A stretch of DNA of 64,000 nt from Spinacia oleracea (GCF_020520425.1 NC_079489.1:77723310-77787309), one strand, 5' to 3'. Counted from the stretch's first letter, positions 44,567 through 57,778 are shown. Numbers and translations: made by a program. Notes: generated by a model from the letters alone, not told the origin.

Positions 44567-46308
44567 CAGGGGCGTGACAAAGCAATGAGGGGCCCTGTGC
44601 GATTTTATAAAATTGGGGCCCTCGTTAAATTTTTTAAAATATATATTGACGATATATATAAATAAAAAAAATTACTTAAATAATTAAATATACAAAGTGT
44701 AAAGTAAAATATAATAAAATAAACTCTATATTCCATAATCTAACTTAAAAATGTAGCTTACCCATTTTATTATGGAAAAAAATTAAAAATAAAACTTTAA
44801 AATGCTTTTTTTTAAGTTACAAGTATTATTATTTACCAAAAACAATTATTTTAGAATTTAAATTTAAAGAATAAGTTTTCCTCAAAGAAAAAGTTAAAAG
44901 AATAAGTAGTCTACCAAAAAAAAGTCAACTGAAAACTTTGGAAAAGAAACAAAAAGATGAAGTTAAAAGCAGTAGTACAACAGTATGGAGTGAATGAAAA
45001 AAACGGAGTAAAAGTTAAAGCATAGTACTGTATAGGTACAACTGTAAACTTTCATTTGTAAAACAAAATCCTTTGAGATTCGAACCCGAATCTACCGTGC
45101 AGCATTCACTACTTCTATCCACGGAACCTAACATATTCATTATTAGAAACTGCCAATCTAATTACTATATAACAATATTTGATTTCGGGGCCCCCATTTT
45201 TGGGGGGCCCCTGTGCGGTCACCCTGGTAGCACCACCCCTCCGCCTAGGGGTGTTCAAAAATACCCGACCCGTTGACCCGCTGACCCGCTTCAAATTAAC
45301 CGGGTATTTTGCTGATTTTTTAAAATTTAACGGGTCGGGTACCCGACCCGGTAAACTATGCTTTTAATCGGGTCGGGTCATGGGCCAATGTTTTGTTCTG
45401 GCGGGTACCCGAATACCCGTTATTTCTAATCTCAACCCTTTTTTTGGTTCATTGTTTTTTATGATTCTCTCTTCTGCTTCTCATTTCTATCCAAACATTA
45501 TCATCTTTTTTCTCTCTCCTCCAAAAAAACTCTAATTTCTCGGATCTTCGGTCTAGAAATTCGAATCTTGTAATTTCTTCACTTGATTCTAAAAATTGGT
45601 TTGACGATCTACGTTTTGAGTATAATATCTTTGTTGGTCATCAATGGATGTTCTCTTCAAAATCGTATTCAACTAAATGTTATATTGTGATGTTGCTACT
45701 GTGTTCTTCAATCCATGGAGTGTAAATCGCTTAAGTTAATTTACCACTATTATGAGGAAGGATGCGTGAGATGTTGCTGTTGCTGTTTGTTCGTTCTTAG
45801 ATTCTTACCCATTTCATCCTCTTCCCAGTAAATTCCTCTCAAAAAGAAATCAAAGGAAGGTCAGGTCAACCATTCAGTTGGGTGTATAGCTGTGTATAAC
45901 AATAGAATTGAAATTATATATACCCGTATGTCATTAATCTATTTGGTTTAATTTACTTTTGTCAAACTTTTAATTAAAATTAGATTATTTTGTTATGTTG
46001 TTTGTCATTATGGATTTAATTTCCAGGATTTGACTACTATGAGTCTCTAACTCGACTAGTAATCTTATTTTAGTGCTATTGATTGGATCCCTATATTTGT
46101 TCTATGTTCAAAACTTTCGCTAATTAAAATTTCGGGTACCCGATATCCCGACCCGGGAAAATCGGGTACCCGAAATCCGGGTACCCGCTTTTTCCGGGTC
46201 GGGTCATGGGCCGATATTTTAACTACCCGCAAAAGCGGGTACCCGTATTATCGGGTACCCGATAAGCCGGATACCCGGTAATGAACACCCCTACCTCCGC
46301 CGCCCCTG
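44567..46308. mobile_element. Outer hAT-type MITE (CAGGGGCG ends)
   Basis: Ends CAGGGGCG (44567) and CGCCCCTG (46308) are flanked by GTTTAGGC and GTTTAAGC (44559-44566, 46309-46316), an 8-bp duplication with one mismatch. It is interrupted by the inner MITE; on its own it is about 686 bp. It encodes nothing recognisable. Confidence 0.85.
45246..46293. mobile_element. Inner hAT-type MITE (TAGGGGTGTTCA ends)
   Basis: 1048 bp with ends TAGGGGTGTTCA and TGAACACCCCTA and a perfect 8-bp duplication CCTCCGCC (45238-45245, 46294-46301). Both ends are rich in GGGTACCCG/GGGTCGGGT words. The terminus matches the GGACCGG-rich MITEs at 31174 and 33029, so they may share a transposase source. Confidence 0.93.
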
Positions 46309-46316
46309 GTTTAAGC

Positions 46317-46550
46317 TCACGTGAGAAATACAAGTTACGTGAAAAGCGTGAGAAGCATTTCGAACCGTTGGATCAAGTAAATCAACAGATGATAGCGCAC
46401 CCACATTTGTTTAATTAGTAACACTAAATTCCTCAACCCAGCCCATCTTCCCACATGTGATACAACCAAACAAACAAACATCCATTTTTTCTCTCATCTT
46501 TCTTTCTTCCTCCTCTCTTTTTTCTATTGTGATTTTTTATGCTAATTCTT
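46317..46550. other. Spacer before LINE, nothing recognised
   Basis: Contains a CTCACGTGAG palindrome (46316-46325) and pyrimidine-rich DNA. It is contiguous with 53104 onward if the LINE is removed. Confidence 0.35.
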
Positions 46551-47050
46551 TTTTGCGGGTAATTTTTGTTTTTTTGGTAAAATAGAGAATTTTATTACCA
46601 AAACATAGTATCCAAACAAGGAAACAACAAAAACAGCAGAGGAAGCACATTCCACTTCCTAACTAAAACACAAAAGAAGCTACAAGAGAGGAGCCACTCT
46701 CTGCAAACAACATCTGCAGGACCACACACCCTAGCCTGCATCTAGCAAAAAACACCACAGGAGCCAACAACCAGGCTGAACAAGAGTCTGCAACCAGACA
46801 ACACAAAAGCAAAGTCTGCAACAGCAGAGACCACAAAGCAAAAGCTTGAAAAAAGAAGCAGCAGCAAAAATTATAGCAAGACTGCACACAACAGCAAACA
46901 AACAAAACCAACAAACTAAGGCACTAAGCCACACAGCTTGGGGCTTTGGAAGCATCTGATGTAAGTAAGAAGTTGAATTTGTTTCACCACATTGCCAGGT
47001 TCCTGCTTCACATTCTGAAATCTTCTGCAATTCCGTTCCTTCCAGATACA

Positions 47051-50000
47051 CTACGCAGTAACACAAAAAACCATTCTGAGAATTTGGTGATGACCAGATT
47101 TGGTGTTCCAGTTCATCATCACAATCTGAAGTTCATTCTCCCAAGACTCAGGCTTTCTGTGTATACCCAACCATCTCAACAGAAAAAGCCACACACTGCT
47201 AGAAAATTCACACTTAAAAAACATGTGACTAATGGTCTCGTTTTCCTTCTGACACAAGGCACATAATTGGTCACAATGAATATCAATTTTTAGAAGATTA
47301 TCACAAGTGACCAATCTTCCCAGAATAGTCAACCAAACAATGAAAATACATTTAGGAGGAGCAGGAGTATTGCAAATAATCCTTCGCCAAGCAACTTTAC
47401 TTAGAACACCCCTAAGAGAATTATAAACTCTCCGAACATAAAACATAGGTTGCTGTAGAAAGCTACCTCCAATGGAATCTATATACTTGACAGACTCCAG
47501 AACCTTCCTCACCACCCATGAAGCTTGTGGCGGAATATCCATGGTAGTGAGGTTCTTGTTCTTGACATAATACACATGAATCCACCTAATCCATACTTTA
47601 TCTTTTTTCTGGGCCAAATTCCATAGTAATTTGCACAAAGCAGCCTTTTTCCAAGTATGGAGGTAGGTGAGATTCCAACCTCCTGCTGACGTAGGTAAAC
47701 ACAATCGTTCCCAAGCAACAAGAGCCCTTTTAGACACACCCGAGCTACCAGTCCATAAAAAGGTTCTACAAGCTGTTTGAATAAGCTTTAAAACCTTTTT
47801 AGGGATTAGAAAGACTTGACACCAATAAGCTTCCACACCAAACAAAACAGATTTGATAAGCTGGATTGTACCAGCATAAGACAACAATTTTGAGGACCAA
47901 CTATCAATATTTGTAAGAACCTTCTTGATGAGAGGTTGGCACTGCATTACAGTGAGCTTCTTAGAGGAAAGGGGAACCCCTATGTATCTGAAAGGTAGCT
48001 CACCTCTAGCAAAGTTGAATTCACCAATAATAGCATCTTGAACATCCTAACGAACACCACCAAAATAAATTGAACTCTTGGCCTGATTAGCTTTGAGCCC
48101 AGAAGCACTAGAGAACAACTCAAAAGCATTGAACATTTGCCTCACAGAATCCAAGTCTCCTCTCGTGAACAAAAGTAAGTCATCAGCAAAGCACACGTAG
48201 AAAAATTGCAATTTCTTACAACGAGGATGAAATTTAAAAGCAGGGTTACTACTCAGGGATTGCAAACATCTGGAAAGATACTCCATACTAAGTACAAACA
48301 GACAGGGGGAGATGGGGTCGCCCTGTCTCAACCCTTTCTTTCCATCAAAAGGCAAGGTGAGATCTCCGTTGACATTAAAAGTATAGGAAACAGTAGTGAG
48401 ACAAGCGAGAATCCATCTAACAAACTGGTAAGGAAAACCCAACTCTAGAAGGAGATGCTCAATAAACGGCCATTCTACCGAATCATAAGCCTTTTGAATA
48501 TCTATCTTCAACATACATCTGGGGGAGATATTTTTCCTTCCATAACCTTTGATAATCTCATGACTTAACAGAATATTATAAAAAATGACTCTACCCTTAA
48601 TGAAAGCAGATTGGCTCTCATGAACCAAATTATGCATAACACTTTGCATTCTATTAGTAAGAGTTTTGGATATTATCTTATAAAGAATTGAGCAACATGC
48701 AATAGGTCTAAATTCTCTAACAGAAGCAGCATTGGGAACCTTAGGTAAAAGAGACACATAGGTGCCATTAAGAAGTTTAGGCATAAAACCACTTCTAAAG
48801 AACTCTTGAATAGCATCAATAACACTAGGATCTATAATATGCCAACATTTTTTTTATTGAAATGCACATTATAACCATCAATACCTGGTGCCTTAAATGA
48901 ATCCATAGAAAAGAGAGCATCCTTAATCTCCTGCCCAGAAACCGGCTGACAAAGAGACATTTGATGATCATGACCAAGAACAGGCCCCTTACCAATAATT
49001 TGCTTATCCGCCATAGGTAAAGAAGTTGCAGAACTTCCCATAACCCTACTGTAGAAGAGAACCACCTCCTCCTTCATCTGAACTTGAGACTGAAGTCTAG
49101 TACCATCTTCTCGGATAAGAACTCTGATAGCATTCTGACCCTTCCTTTCATTAGCATATGCATGAAAGTACTTGGTGTTAGAATCTCCGAGTTGAATCCA
49201 AGAAGCTCTCGATTTTTGCTGCCAATTTTTCTCCTCTAGAGTACTTCATTTTTCCAAGCCTCGAAGCCAACTCTTCTCTTTCACAATCAAATCATCATTA
49301 AGTTGATCATGAGCTAAAGACAATTGAATATTCTGTAGTCAACACGACAATTTTCCACTCTTTGAGCACGGCTCTTAATACATTGAGAGTTAATGTTTTT
49401 GAGTAAAGGCTTTAAAGACTTCAGTTTATACCACATGTTGATGAGAAGATTACTATGCAAATCGTGCTTCCAGTGTTCTGCAACAATTTCATAAAACTTG
49501 TCATGTTCTGTTAAAATGTTCAAGAACTTGAATGGCGTATTCCTGTGTACCTGGAGTTGTGTGAAATCAACAACAAGTGGACAGTGATTAGAAACACCCT
49601 TATCAAGAACTTCAACCACAACTTCAGGAAAATAAGTTAACCAAGCAGCGTTAGCAAAACATCTATCAATCTTGCTATAAATTATGTCCTCTCCATCTTG
49701 ATTATTACACCAAGTGTAATAACTCCCGATAGTTCGTACTTCTGTTAGGTTATTTCTCTGCAAACAGGAAGAGAAATCACATATATCACCCTCAGAAATA
49801 GGCTGCCCCTGCAATCTGTCCTCAATCAACAACACAGGATTAAAATCCCCACCAAGAAGAAGCGGAGAAGAAGTTTGATTACACACCAAATCAATAAATT
49901 TCCATAAATCATGTCTGAGTTCATGGGACTTAAAACCATACACGGCCAGAAAATGAAAACTAGTTCCTGAATGAAAATCCAAGACAGTAACGAAAAGACC

Positions 50001-51744
50001 CTGAGCATTCTCAAGAACAGCTAAAACATCAAGTTTTCTAGGATCCCAACTGACCCAGATTCTACCATTTGTAGCAGAAGCGTAATTATTAATTACATGC
50101 CAACCCTTGAACATCTTCGAAGAAACTTGATTGAACTTTCCTTTCTTAACTCTAGTTTCAAGAACTGCACACATATCAACTTTATTTCGAAGCAGAAACG
50201 ATCTAATTTCTTTCTGCTTAAAGGGTTTATTGCAACCCCTTAAGTTCCAGCATATTGTGAGGGGGTCGAAAAAGCACGAGGCTAATGCGTGACCTCGTCC
50301 CTCGTGGGCGTGACGTTGTCAGATCAAGTGTAATTCGATTTCCTGTGAGTTGACACCCAATCGACTAGTAATATAGGAGTCGTCATTCAGTTTCTAACGA
50401 CAATGAGAAAAACTGACAAAACCCGGTTATCGTGACATAAAGGGAGTGCCATTATGTTCGACCCCGACGGCTATAGGTTCCCTTGTGATCCCTGGTGTGG
50501 GGATCGCTCAACATACACCCGCATGGCAGAGATTGAGAGTTCGGGGGACTGTAACTACCAAGAGGAGTGCTCATCGATAATACTCCAGAGGCAGGTTATC
50601 CTTACTAGCTCAGCATAAATAATTGAAGGGACATGCGTTAAACTATTAAACTATTCTGAATTGATTTTAGCAATATGCAACACATAATACTAAATCGATC
50701 GTGATTATCTTATTTAGATTGGTTTACCACCTAGCATGATAATTCAATTGTCCAGGGTATTATCTTATTAGGCGTGATAGATCAATCAAATTAATAGTTT
50801 GACAATTTTATAAAAGGGTGATGAAAGAGATTAAATCATATGAGGGACACATTACAATGCACCCTTGAGAGGTGCGTTGTGGTTCTCAGAAAACTAACCA
50901 CTTGGCTTTGCTATTTCTCCTTTTATTTAGCGAATCTCGGGCTTCCAAGCAATGTTCCAGTATTTAGACTTAATTCATCAAGCTACAAGGGGCAGGATGC
51001 GTTCTGTTCGACTTTTGGGTCGATTGCGACAGAACGCCAGATCAATTTCGCAGCGTGAGGCTTAGGCTTAAGGCTAGAGTCAATACTCAGATTAAGGAAT
51101 TGTGTGTTCTTTTCACTTCGGTTTTAGGCTGTATTTATAGGAAAAGAGTGTGTGGAAAGATAGATTTTAAGATACGAATCCAAAAAGAATCCGGAGATAA
51201 AACGGCCCCAAGCACTTTCAGCGCCCAGGGCTGGGCGCCGAAGATTTCGGCGCCCAGATCCAGGCGTTGAAAATGGGATCTGGGCCGAGTTCTTTGTCAG
51301 ATTTGGACTCTTAGAACACAGAGCTTTTGAGATTTATCCGAGTCTTTTAGTGCGTATTAACTTATGACGGAATGCGTCTGGGCCCGTTACGAACTCTAGG
51401 TTCGTTAGGAATTTAATTAATACGTAACTCTTATTTTCAAATAATACCAGGAATAGAATTCCTTTGTAAATTCTATCTCTTTTAGGATTTATGTTGGAGT
51501 GCAACACCTAATTCTGACAGATTTCTATCTTTTATGATTTTGCCACTTTTAACAACTACCTTTTACGGCAGTTACTATTCTTAGCAGGTTTCTATAAATA
51601 GCAGCTTTGGCTGAAATGAAAGGGTGATTGAGATTCGTTATTTTATAGGAGATGCGTTGCCAAGTGGAGATTTATGTTCTCATAATCGAACCTTCCCTTT
51701 CGGAAATGGGGACAAAAGTAGGCGTCTACACATATAAGCTTCAT
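47051..51744 (-). pseudogene. LINE ORF2: endonuclease, reverse transcriptase, zinc-binding tail; interrupted
   Basis: The start ATG at 51744 and the first codons lie right of the solo LTR; the frame resumes at 50250 (WNLRGCNKPFKQKEIRSFLL). Endonuclease 50250-49314 shows LETRVK, GGDFNPV, SKIDRCFANAAW and SNHCPLVV (usually SDHCP). Reverse transcriptase at 48784-48047 has LKIDIQKAYDSVEW, GLRQGDPISPCLF and an intact FADD (YVCFADDLLLF). The tail 47947-47051 includes YVRRVYNSLRG and APPKCIFIVWLTILGRL with a Cys/His cluster. Frames change near 49314, 48832 and 47990, and TAG/TAA stops occur, so ORF2 is dead even without the LTR. Confidence 0.88.
50256..51730 (-). mobile_element. Solo gypsy LTR inserted in LINE ORF2
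   Basis: 1475 bp, minus orientation: plus-strand ends TGTGAGGGGGTCGAAAAAGC and AGGCGTCTACA, flanked by a 5-bp CATAT duplication (50251-50255, 51731-51735). No internal region remains, so it arose by LTR-LTR recombination. A TATAAATA box (complement at 51132-51139) and a GCGC palindrome (51217-51273) match the LTRs at 29191 and 62010. Confidence 0.95.
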
Positions 51745-51809
51745 AATGAACCAAAGGGGATAGGGTCCCCGACTCCAAGCATTGCTCCTTTGTCTTTTCC
51801 CATTGCATC

Positions 51810-53018
51810 CTACTGAACATTCTCAAAAGTACTCTCATCTAAAGGAAGCAACTCATACGGATTCTGAACAGTAACCGGAATTGAACAAGAAGCCTCAGAG
51901 GTTCTAGTTGCAGACTTTCGAGGTACATTCCATGCTTCCTTATCAGCAACAACAGTAACAGGAACAGGAACTATAACCTCCTGAGCAACACGCACAGGTT
52001 GTTTTGGCACCCATTTCTTCTTCTACATCACTTGTTTCTCTTGCCTCGGCACATCCTTACCACAATCATGGCCAGTCTTTTGACACTTCTTACAGAAATT
52101 AGGAACCCAGTCATAGTGAACTACCTATTCAAACAACTTCCCACTAGGTTCCTGCACCATAACCTTTTGCATAATAGGCCTAGTTACATCAATTTCAACC
52201 AACATTCGTGCAAAAGAAATCCGGGATTGCTTACTAGTGCATTCATCAGCAAATAATGGGGTACCAAGGGCACTACCAATCCTACTTAGAGAATCCGTAC
52301 CCCAACAATTTAGAGGAAAATTAGGAAGTTGTATCCACAAGGGAACCACTTTCAAGATTTCAGAATTGAAATCAAAGTCAGAGGTCCAAGCCTTCACAAT
52401 TACTGGCTTATTGGCAATAGTGTAAGGCCCTAAAAACAACACTTCATTTCTCTCATTCAAGGTACCAAATCTAATAACAAAATATCCATCATTATGCAAT
52501 AACACCTCTGGTTGAGTTACACAATTCCAGTTCTTCTCAATAAAAGTATTTATGTACTTCAGAGTGGGTTGGTCACCAACAACATACAAAATTACCGAGG
52601 AAGCCCATTTTGCAGATTCACTAGCTACCTCATTGACTTGCAAACAAGCAGTAAGATTACAATTCCTAATTGTAGGAGCAATGAAGGAAAGTTTCATGCC
52701 CTTAGTTGCACGTCTATTACCCTCATGCCCAGAATTTGTCGGCACCGCAACCACCTCTTCAGGAACTGGAATCTCACGCAATTCCAATCGGCGAGAAGCA
52801 GCCACCGTTGGTCTTGCGGTAGCCAGAATAGCTGATTCGGAGTGTTGAGTTGTCGACCCAGTACTATTAATTGTTCCATTGCTAACATTGCTTACAAGAG
52901 GTGAGTTCACCGGAGTAGTCTTATCGGACTGAGAATCAATCGGCACAGACGTCACCACTGGAGCAGTCGGAGTCGATTGAACTTTTTGGTTCTTGCGTGG
53001 CCTTCCTCTTTGCCCCAT
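51810..53018 (-). CDS. LINE ORF1 protein (gag-like, DUF4283 type with zinc knuckle region)
   Basis: The in-frame ATG at 53018 opens a basic MGQRGRPRKNQK sequence, then a Ser/Thr/Pro-rich linker. It reaches a conserved region with SSVILYVVGDQPTLKYINTF, WNCVTQPEVLLHNDGYFVIR and a run ending VPLWIQLPNFPLNCWG, typical of plant LINE gag-like domains that bind RNA. The knuckle region near 52030-52110 is readable but in a shifted frame: a stop ends the first open frame at about 52125 and the C-terminal part reads 52010-51810 to TAG. The product is therefore probably broken into two frames. ORF2 begins 66 bp further on. Confidence 0.65.
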
Positions 53019-53103
53019 ATCAATGGCGAAGCTCACGATAGCAAACACCGCTAATCGTGCGCTTGAAGAGAAAAAGCAATCGCTACAAAAATTTTGCGGG
53101 TAA

Positions 53104-53632
53104 AATTAGTTTAAATAATAATGATTATTACTCTGTGTTATTGTTTCTAATTTTTAAGGTGAAGAGATGACTCAAAGAAACTAGAATCAAGCTCAAATCA
53201 ATTTGAAAATTTTTAACCCCTGCTTTTTTCGTACGATGCATTTGAGAGAGAGTTATAATGTATCTCCAATTGTTTTTTATGTATCTCCAATACATTTGTG
53301 ATGTACCCTGACATATTTTCAATGTATCTGCATTTTTCATACTCTAAATAAGGAGGATGGACATGGAGCAGAGATAAAGAGGGGGCTTGGCAGGTTGGAG
53401 AAGAGAGAAAGATGAGTACTCCGTATGTGCAAGCTTCCATGATCCATGACAGCTTTAGTTACATATTGATTGGACAAAGGGGGATAGAGAAAGAAACAGT
53501 TGACAAAACGTGTCCTCGTACTCTCGTAGTATAAAGTTGAGTTTGCAATTTAGTTTTTAGAATTACCGAATCACCATTAGTAACACGGAGGTAATTTACT
53601 CCGTTAGATCTAGTTGATCGATCGGTTGAGGG
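53104..53632. other. Intergenic DNA right of the LINE
   Basis: ATGTATCTCCAAT words repeat at 53258-53300. No gene or element end is recognised. Confidence 0.35.
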
Positions 53633-54950
53633 CGTCACATAGAAAATCTACTGGTTTCGGCCAATGAAAAATAAGATTTCTAATTTTTATTTCGAATTAA
53701 AAAAAATTATGTGCCATGTAGATAATTAATTAGGTGCCATGTAGATATTTAATTAATTAATTACTAATATATTTAACTCCATCCAAAATCGAACAATCTA
53801 ATAATTAAAAAAATATAGCTAAAATAAATTTTATCCAAAACCAAACACTAATCTAATCTAATATATATATATAAAGGAGGCATATTTGCTGAAATATTAG
53901 AGCGTCACCTAGGATTACTAATGGTTTCGGCCAATAAAAAATAAGATTTCTAATTTATTTTTGAATTAAAAAAATCGATTGCCACGTAGATAATAATTAG
54001 GTACCACGTAGATATTTTAATTAATTAATTACTAATATATACAACTCCATTTAAAATCAAACACTCTAATATTATTAAAAAATAAATCTTTAATAAAATT
54101 CATCCAAAATCAAATACTAATCTAAAATAAAATAAATAAAATTCAATTTAAAATCAAACATTAGTCCAATATTAGAGCGCCACGTGGGAAATCTAATGGT
54201 TTCGGCCAATGAAAAATAAGATTTCAAACTTAATTTTGAATTAAAAAAGTCGATTTCCACGTAGATAAATAATTAAGTGCCACGTAGATATTATTATTAA
54301 TTATTTATTTATATTGCGCATATACAATTTCATCAAAAAACAAACACTCTCATAATTTTAAAAAAAAATCTAAAATGAAATTCAATGCAAAATCAAAAAC
54401 TAATCTAATATAATATTATATATATAAAGGAGGCATATTTGCTGAATTATTAGATTGTCACGTAGGATTACTAATGTTTTCGGCCAATGAAAAATAAGAT
54501 TTCTAATTTATTTTTGAATTAAAAAAATCAATTTCCACGTAGATAATTAATTAGGTGTCACATAGATATTTTAATTACTTAATTACTAATATATACAACT
54601 CCATCTAAAATCAAACACTCTAATAATTAAAAAATAAATCTAAAATAAAATTCTTCTAAAATCAAACACTAATCTAAGATAAAATAAATAAGATTCAATT
54701 TAAAATCAAACATTAATCCAATATTAGAGCGCCACGTAGGAAATCTAATGGTTTCCGCCAATAAAAAAGTAAGATTTCAAAATTAATTTTGAATTGAAAA
54801 AAGGTAGAGTGCCACGTAGATAAATAATTAATGTCACGTTGATATTTTTATTAATTAATTTATAATATTACGCATATACAATTTCATCCAAAAACAAACA
54901 CTCTAATAATTAAAAAAATCTAAAATGAAATTCAATGCAAAATCAAAAAC
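53633..54950 (+). repeat. Tandem array of ~275-bp units with alternating (dimeric) structure
   Basis: The landmark TTTCGGCCAAT recurs at 53655, 53935, 54200, 54478 and 54752 (variant), spacing 280, 265, 278 and 274. Every second unit carries AAAGGAGGCATATTTGCTGA, so the real period is a dimer of about 550 bp. The units are the inverse of the Helitron-linked repeats at 36900-37510, which suggests a Helitron origin. Confidence 0.85.
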
Positions 54951-54969
54951 TGTATATATATATATATAT

Positions 54970-55004
<35 letters not shown>
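54951..55004. repeat. TA-rich microsatellite
   Basis: (TA)n with two TACA interruptions, directly left of the MULE terminus. Confidence 0.9.
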
Positions 55005-55139
55005 GGACCAATTTCTGGTGAGAACCCCTCTTAAGATGAGAACCTCCTTATAATGAGAACCTCTAATAACAGTTCGATTTGAATGAAATGAATGGACGAG
55101 ATCTAATCTCACACAAGCCTCTAATTAATCGAAATTCAG

Positions 55140-56300
55140 TGACATTTTTCTCCCTCTACTCCCAAAAACTCTCTCTCTCTACCTTCTGAAAATCTCGACC
55201 TGCGATTAATCTCAATCCCAGAAAATTCAGCCCAAAATCAAGGTGTTCAATCTAAATTGCAATTACACTTTAATGATTCACGAAATCTCAAAGTATTGTA
55301 GCAATTTCCAGCTTCAATTTTTGAGTTCGTTATTATGCGCCGAAGAGTACTTGTTTGATTTGGCAAAATTACTTCAAATTTCGTCTGCGATACTCAACTA
55401 TTCACTGGATAATGCTAAAATCGAGCTGAAAATAAATCAGGTATTATTAGAATATTATTAAATTCGAATTGCTTTGTTATTATGATTCCGAATTTTGTGA
55501 TTTTTAGTCAATTTTGTCAAGTGTTTTATGCGCTGAATTTTGGTGTGAGATTGTGAAATACTGCGTTTAAGTCAAATTGGACGAGTTCTTGCGAGATATA
55601 TTTGTATCAAAGTTGGAATTATTTAGCTATTTCGGTTGTGTATGAATTATTAGCTGTTTTAGTTGTGTATGAATTATTAGCTGTTTTAGTTGTTTATGAA
55701 TTATTAGAGCTCAAATACATGCTTATTTCAATGCTATGGAGTATTTAGCCATGTATGTGAACTAATCGTGTCTGGTTATATTGAATAATTAAAACGATTT
55801 TTTCAGTGAATTTCAGATCTTTAAAACTGCTCGATCAAAAGTAAACTAAATCTCTATAAAAGTAAACTAAACCTCTTTAAAGGTAAACCTAAATCTCTAG
55901 AAAATCAGATGACCTAATGATTTTGTTGTTACTTCTGTAGCCTGTTGTTGGTAATGTTGTTGTTTGTTACAAAATGAAAGTCAGATGTCATGCTCTTAAT
56001 TGAGGGTGTGTTAGTTACATAATGAAAGTAACCAAATTAACAAAAAAGTAAACTTAATCTCTCTAATAGTAAACTCAATCCCTCTAAAAGTAAACATAAA
56101 AATCTCTCATGAAGTATTCTTTACTCTTATTTTAAAAAGTAGATCAAAACTTGGTAATAGTAAATCAATTATTCTCAGAAGTAAACTCGTGAGGCTGGTT
56201 TCTGGTTCTGAATTCTTATGACGACTATTATAGAAATGCAATGGTTGATTAATATATGGTGTTCTGTGTTATTCTGTGCTATTGTGCTGCTGCAGATCTG
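55140..56300. other. Left cargo of the Pack-MULE-like element
   Basis: Pyrimidine-rich leader-like DNA (55150-55200), then a possible exon start with donor after 55440 (CAGGTATTA) and intron-like DNA with AGTAAACTAAAT words. No identifiable product. Confidence 0.35.
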
Positions 56301-56308
56301 CTTGAGAC

Positions 56309-57778
56309 TGAAGGAAATAATGCCCTTGGTCCAAGTATGCATTCTATGTTAAGTCTAATAAATGCGGTTCAGAATTAATTAACAAGTTAATAATTCAGTG
56401 AGATCAAGTGAGCTGAATGCCTAGCTAGAGGCCGCTTTAGTTCAAGTGGAATTAATAATATTAATCCACAGCTTACTCTTGACTGAACCCGTAGGGTCAC
56501 ACAAATAGTACGTAAACGGATCAAGTATTTAATAGCATTAAATACTCCATCTATGAATATTCGGAACCGACGGATCTTGGTTTCAGTGGGAGCTAAGATC
56601 GTCACAGGCAAGGAATGAATACTCCGGAAACGATGATATTGCCGGAAACGGAAATATGGATCGTATCGGAAATATAAATATTATCCAAGTCGTAGATGTT
56701 GCCGGAAACGGAAACATGGTACGTGTCGGAAAATATTATCGGAAATGGAAATATTTCCAGAATCGGAAATATTGCCGGAAACGGAAATATTGTCAGAATC
56801 GGAAATATTACCGGAATCGGAAAATAATTCCGGAAACGGAAATATTAAATATTTATTCGAAACGGAAATTAATTCCGGAATCGGAAATATTGAATATTGT
56901 TCGTATCGGAAATGAATTCCGGAATCGGAAAATTTAATCGGAAGCGCATCGTACGAATAAGCATCGGACGAAGCCTGCCGGACGAGGCCCAGCACGAAGC
57001 CAGGCCATCGCCCAGCAAGCCAAGCGCGCCGCACAAACAGCCACGCCAGGCCCAGCGCAAGGCCAGGCCCAGCAGGCTGCGTGCAGCGCGCAGCGCGCAC
57101 AGCGCGCACAGCGCGCACAGCGCGCACAGCACGCGCAGCGCACAGCGCGCACAGCGCGCACAGCACGCGCGGCGCGCAGCGCGCGCGGGCGCTGAGTGGG
57201 CTGCTGCTCGCGCGCACGCATGGGGCCCATCGTGGCTGCCGTGCGTGTGTGTGCAAGTGTTTGTGTTCGTGCACGTTTCCTAAAACATGCAGAGTTCGGT
57301 TAATGATTAAATTCCTAATTCTATTTGATAAATTAATTAAATTAGAGTTCTTATAGGATTCTAGGTTTAATTAATTTGTATCTGAATAGGATTTCGATTC
57401 CCTTTCCATACCGCTATAAATATGAGGCTAGGGCTCACAATTTATAACACAAGTTTCAAAGTATTCAAAGTGAGTTTTTGAGAGAAAAATTCAGTCACAC
57501 ATTTGCCTATAAAGTGCCGAAAATAATAGTACCTTAAGGGCGATTCTAGTTGGTCAATCTTAAGGCGGATCCGGACGTGCTGTGGACTATCTACGGAGGG
57601 ACGACACTTGGAGTCCTAAAGACTTGTTCTTGTTCGGTTAGGGCGCAGCTAGGGAAGGCACGCAACAAAGAGTATGCATCTAATCTATGCTAAATGATTA
57701 TGTGTAAATAATATGTTTTCCTGGGTTTATGGTTTTTCCGCATGATTTATGAATTGTCATATGTATCATAACCTAACA
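56309..57778 (+). mobile_element. Solo copia LTR
   Basis: 1470 bp, starting TGAAGGAAATAATGCCC and ending CATAACCTAACA, flanked by a perfect 5-bp duplication GAGAC (56304-56308, 57779-57783). It contains a CGGAAATATT-type array (56638-56940) and a GC-rich island with AGCGCGCAC repeats (57079-57190). It is the same family as 19462-20855, opposite strand. Confidence 0.96.
56638..56940 (+). repeat. CGGAAATATT-type degenerate array in copia LTR
   Basis: About twenty degenerate units of CCGGAAACGGAAATATTG and variants. Equivalent arrays on the opposite strand are at 19110-19330 and 20270-20580. Confidence 0.85.

Larger units (their letters stand above)
46563..53091 (-). mobile_element. Near full-length LINE (L1-type), split by a solo LTR
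   Basis: A 12-bp duplication TTTTGCGGGTAA flanks it (46551-46562, 53092-53103), with a T-rich tract at the plus-strand left end marking the 3' A-tail. It contains ORF1 (53018-51810) and ORF2 (51744 to about 47051). The solo gypsy LTR 50256-51730 lies inside the start of ORF2. Excluding it the LINE is about 5.05 kb. Confidence 0.92.

Noticed and set aside
45073-45367. Open frames with Gly/Pro-rich C-termini
   Set aside because: They straddle the boundary between two nested hAT MITEs and have no conserved content.
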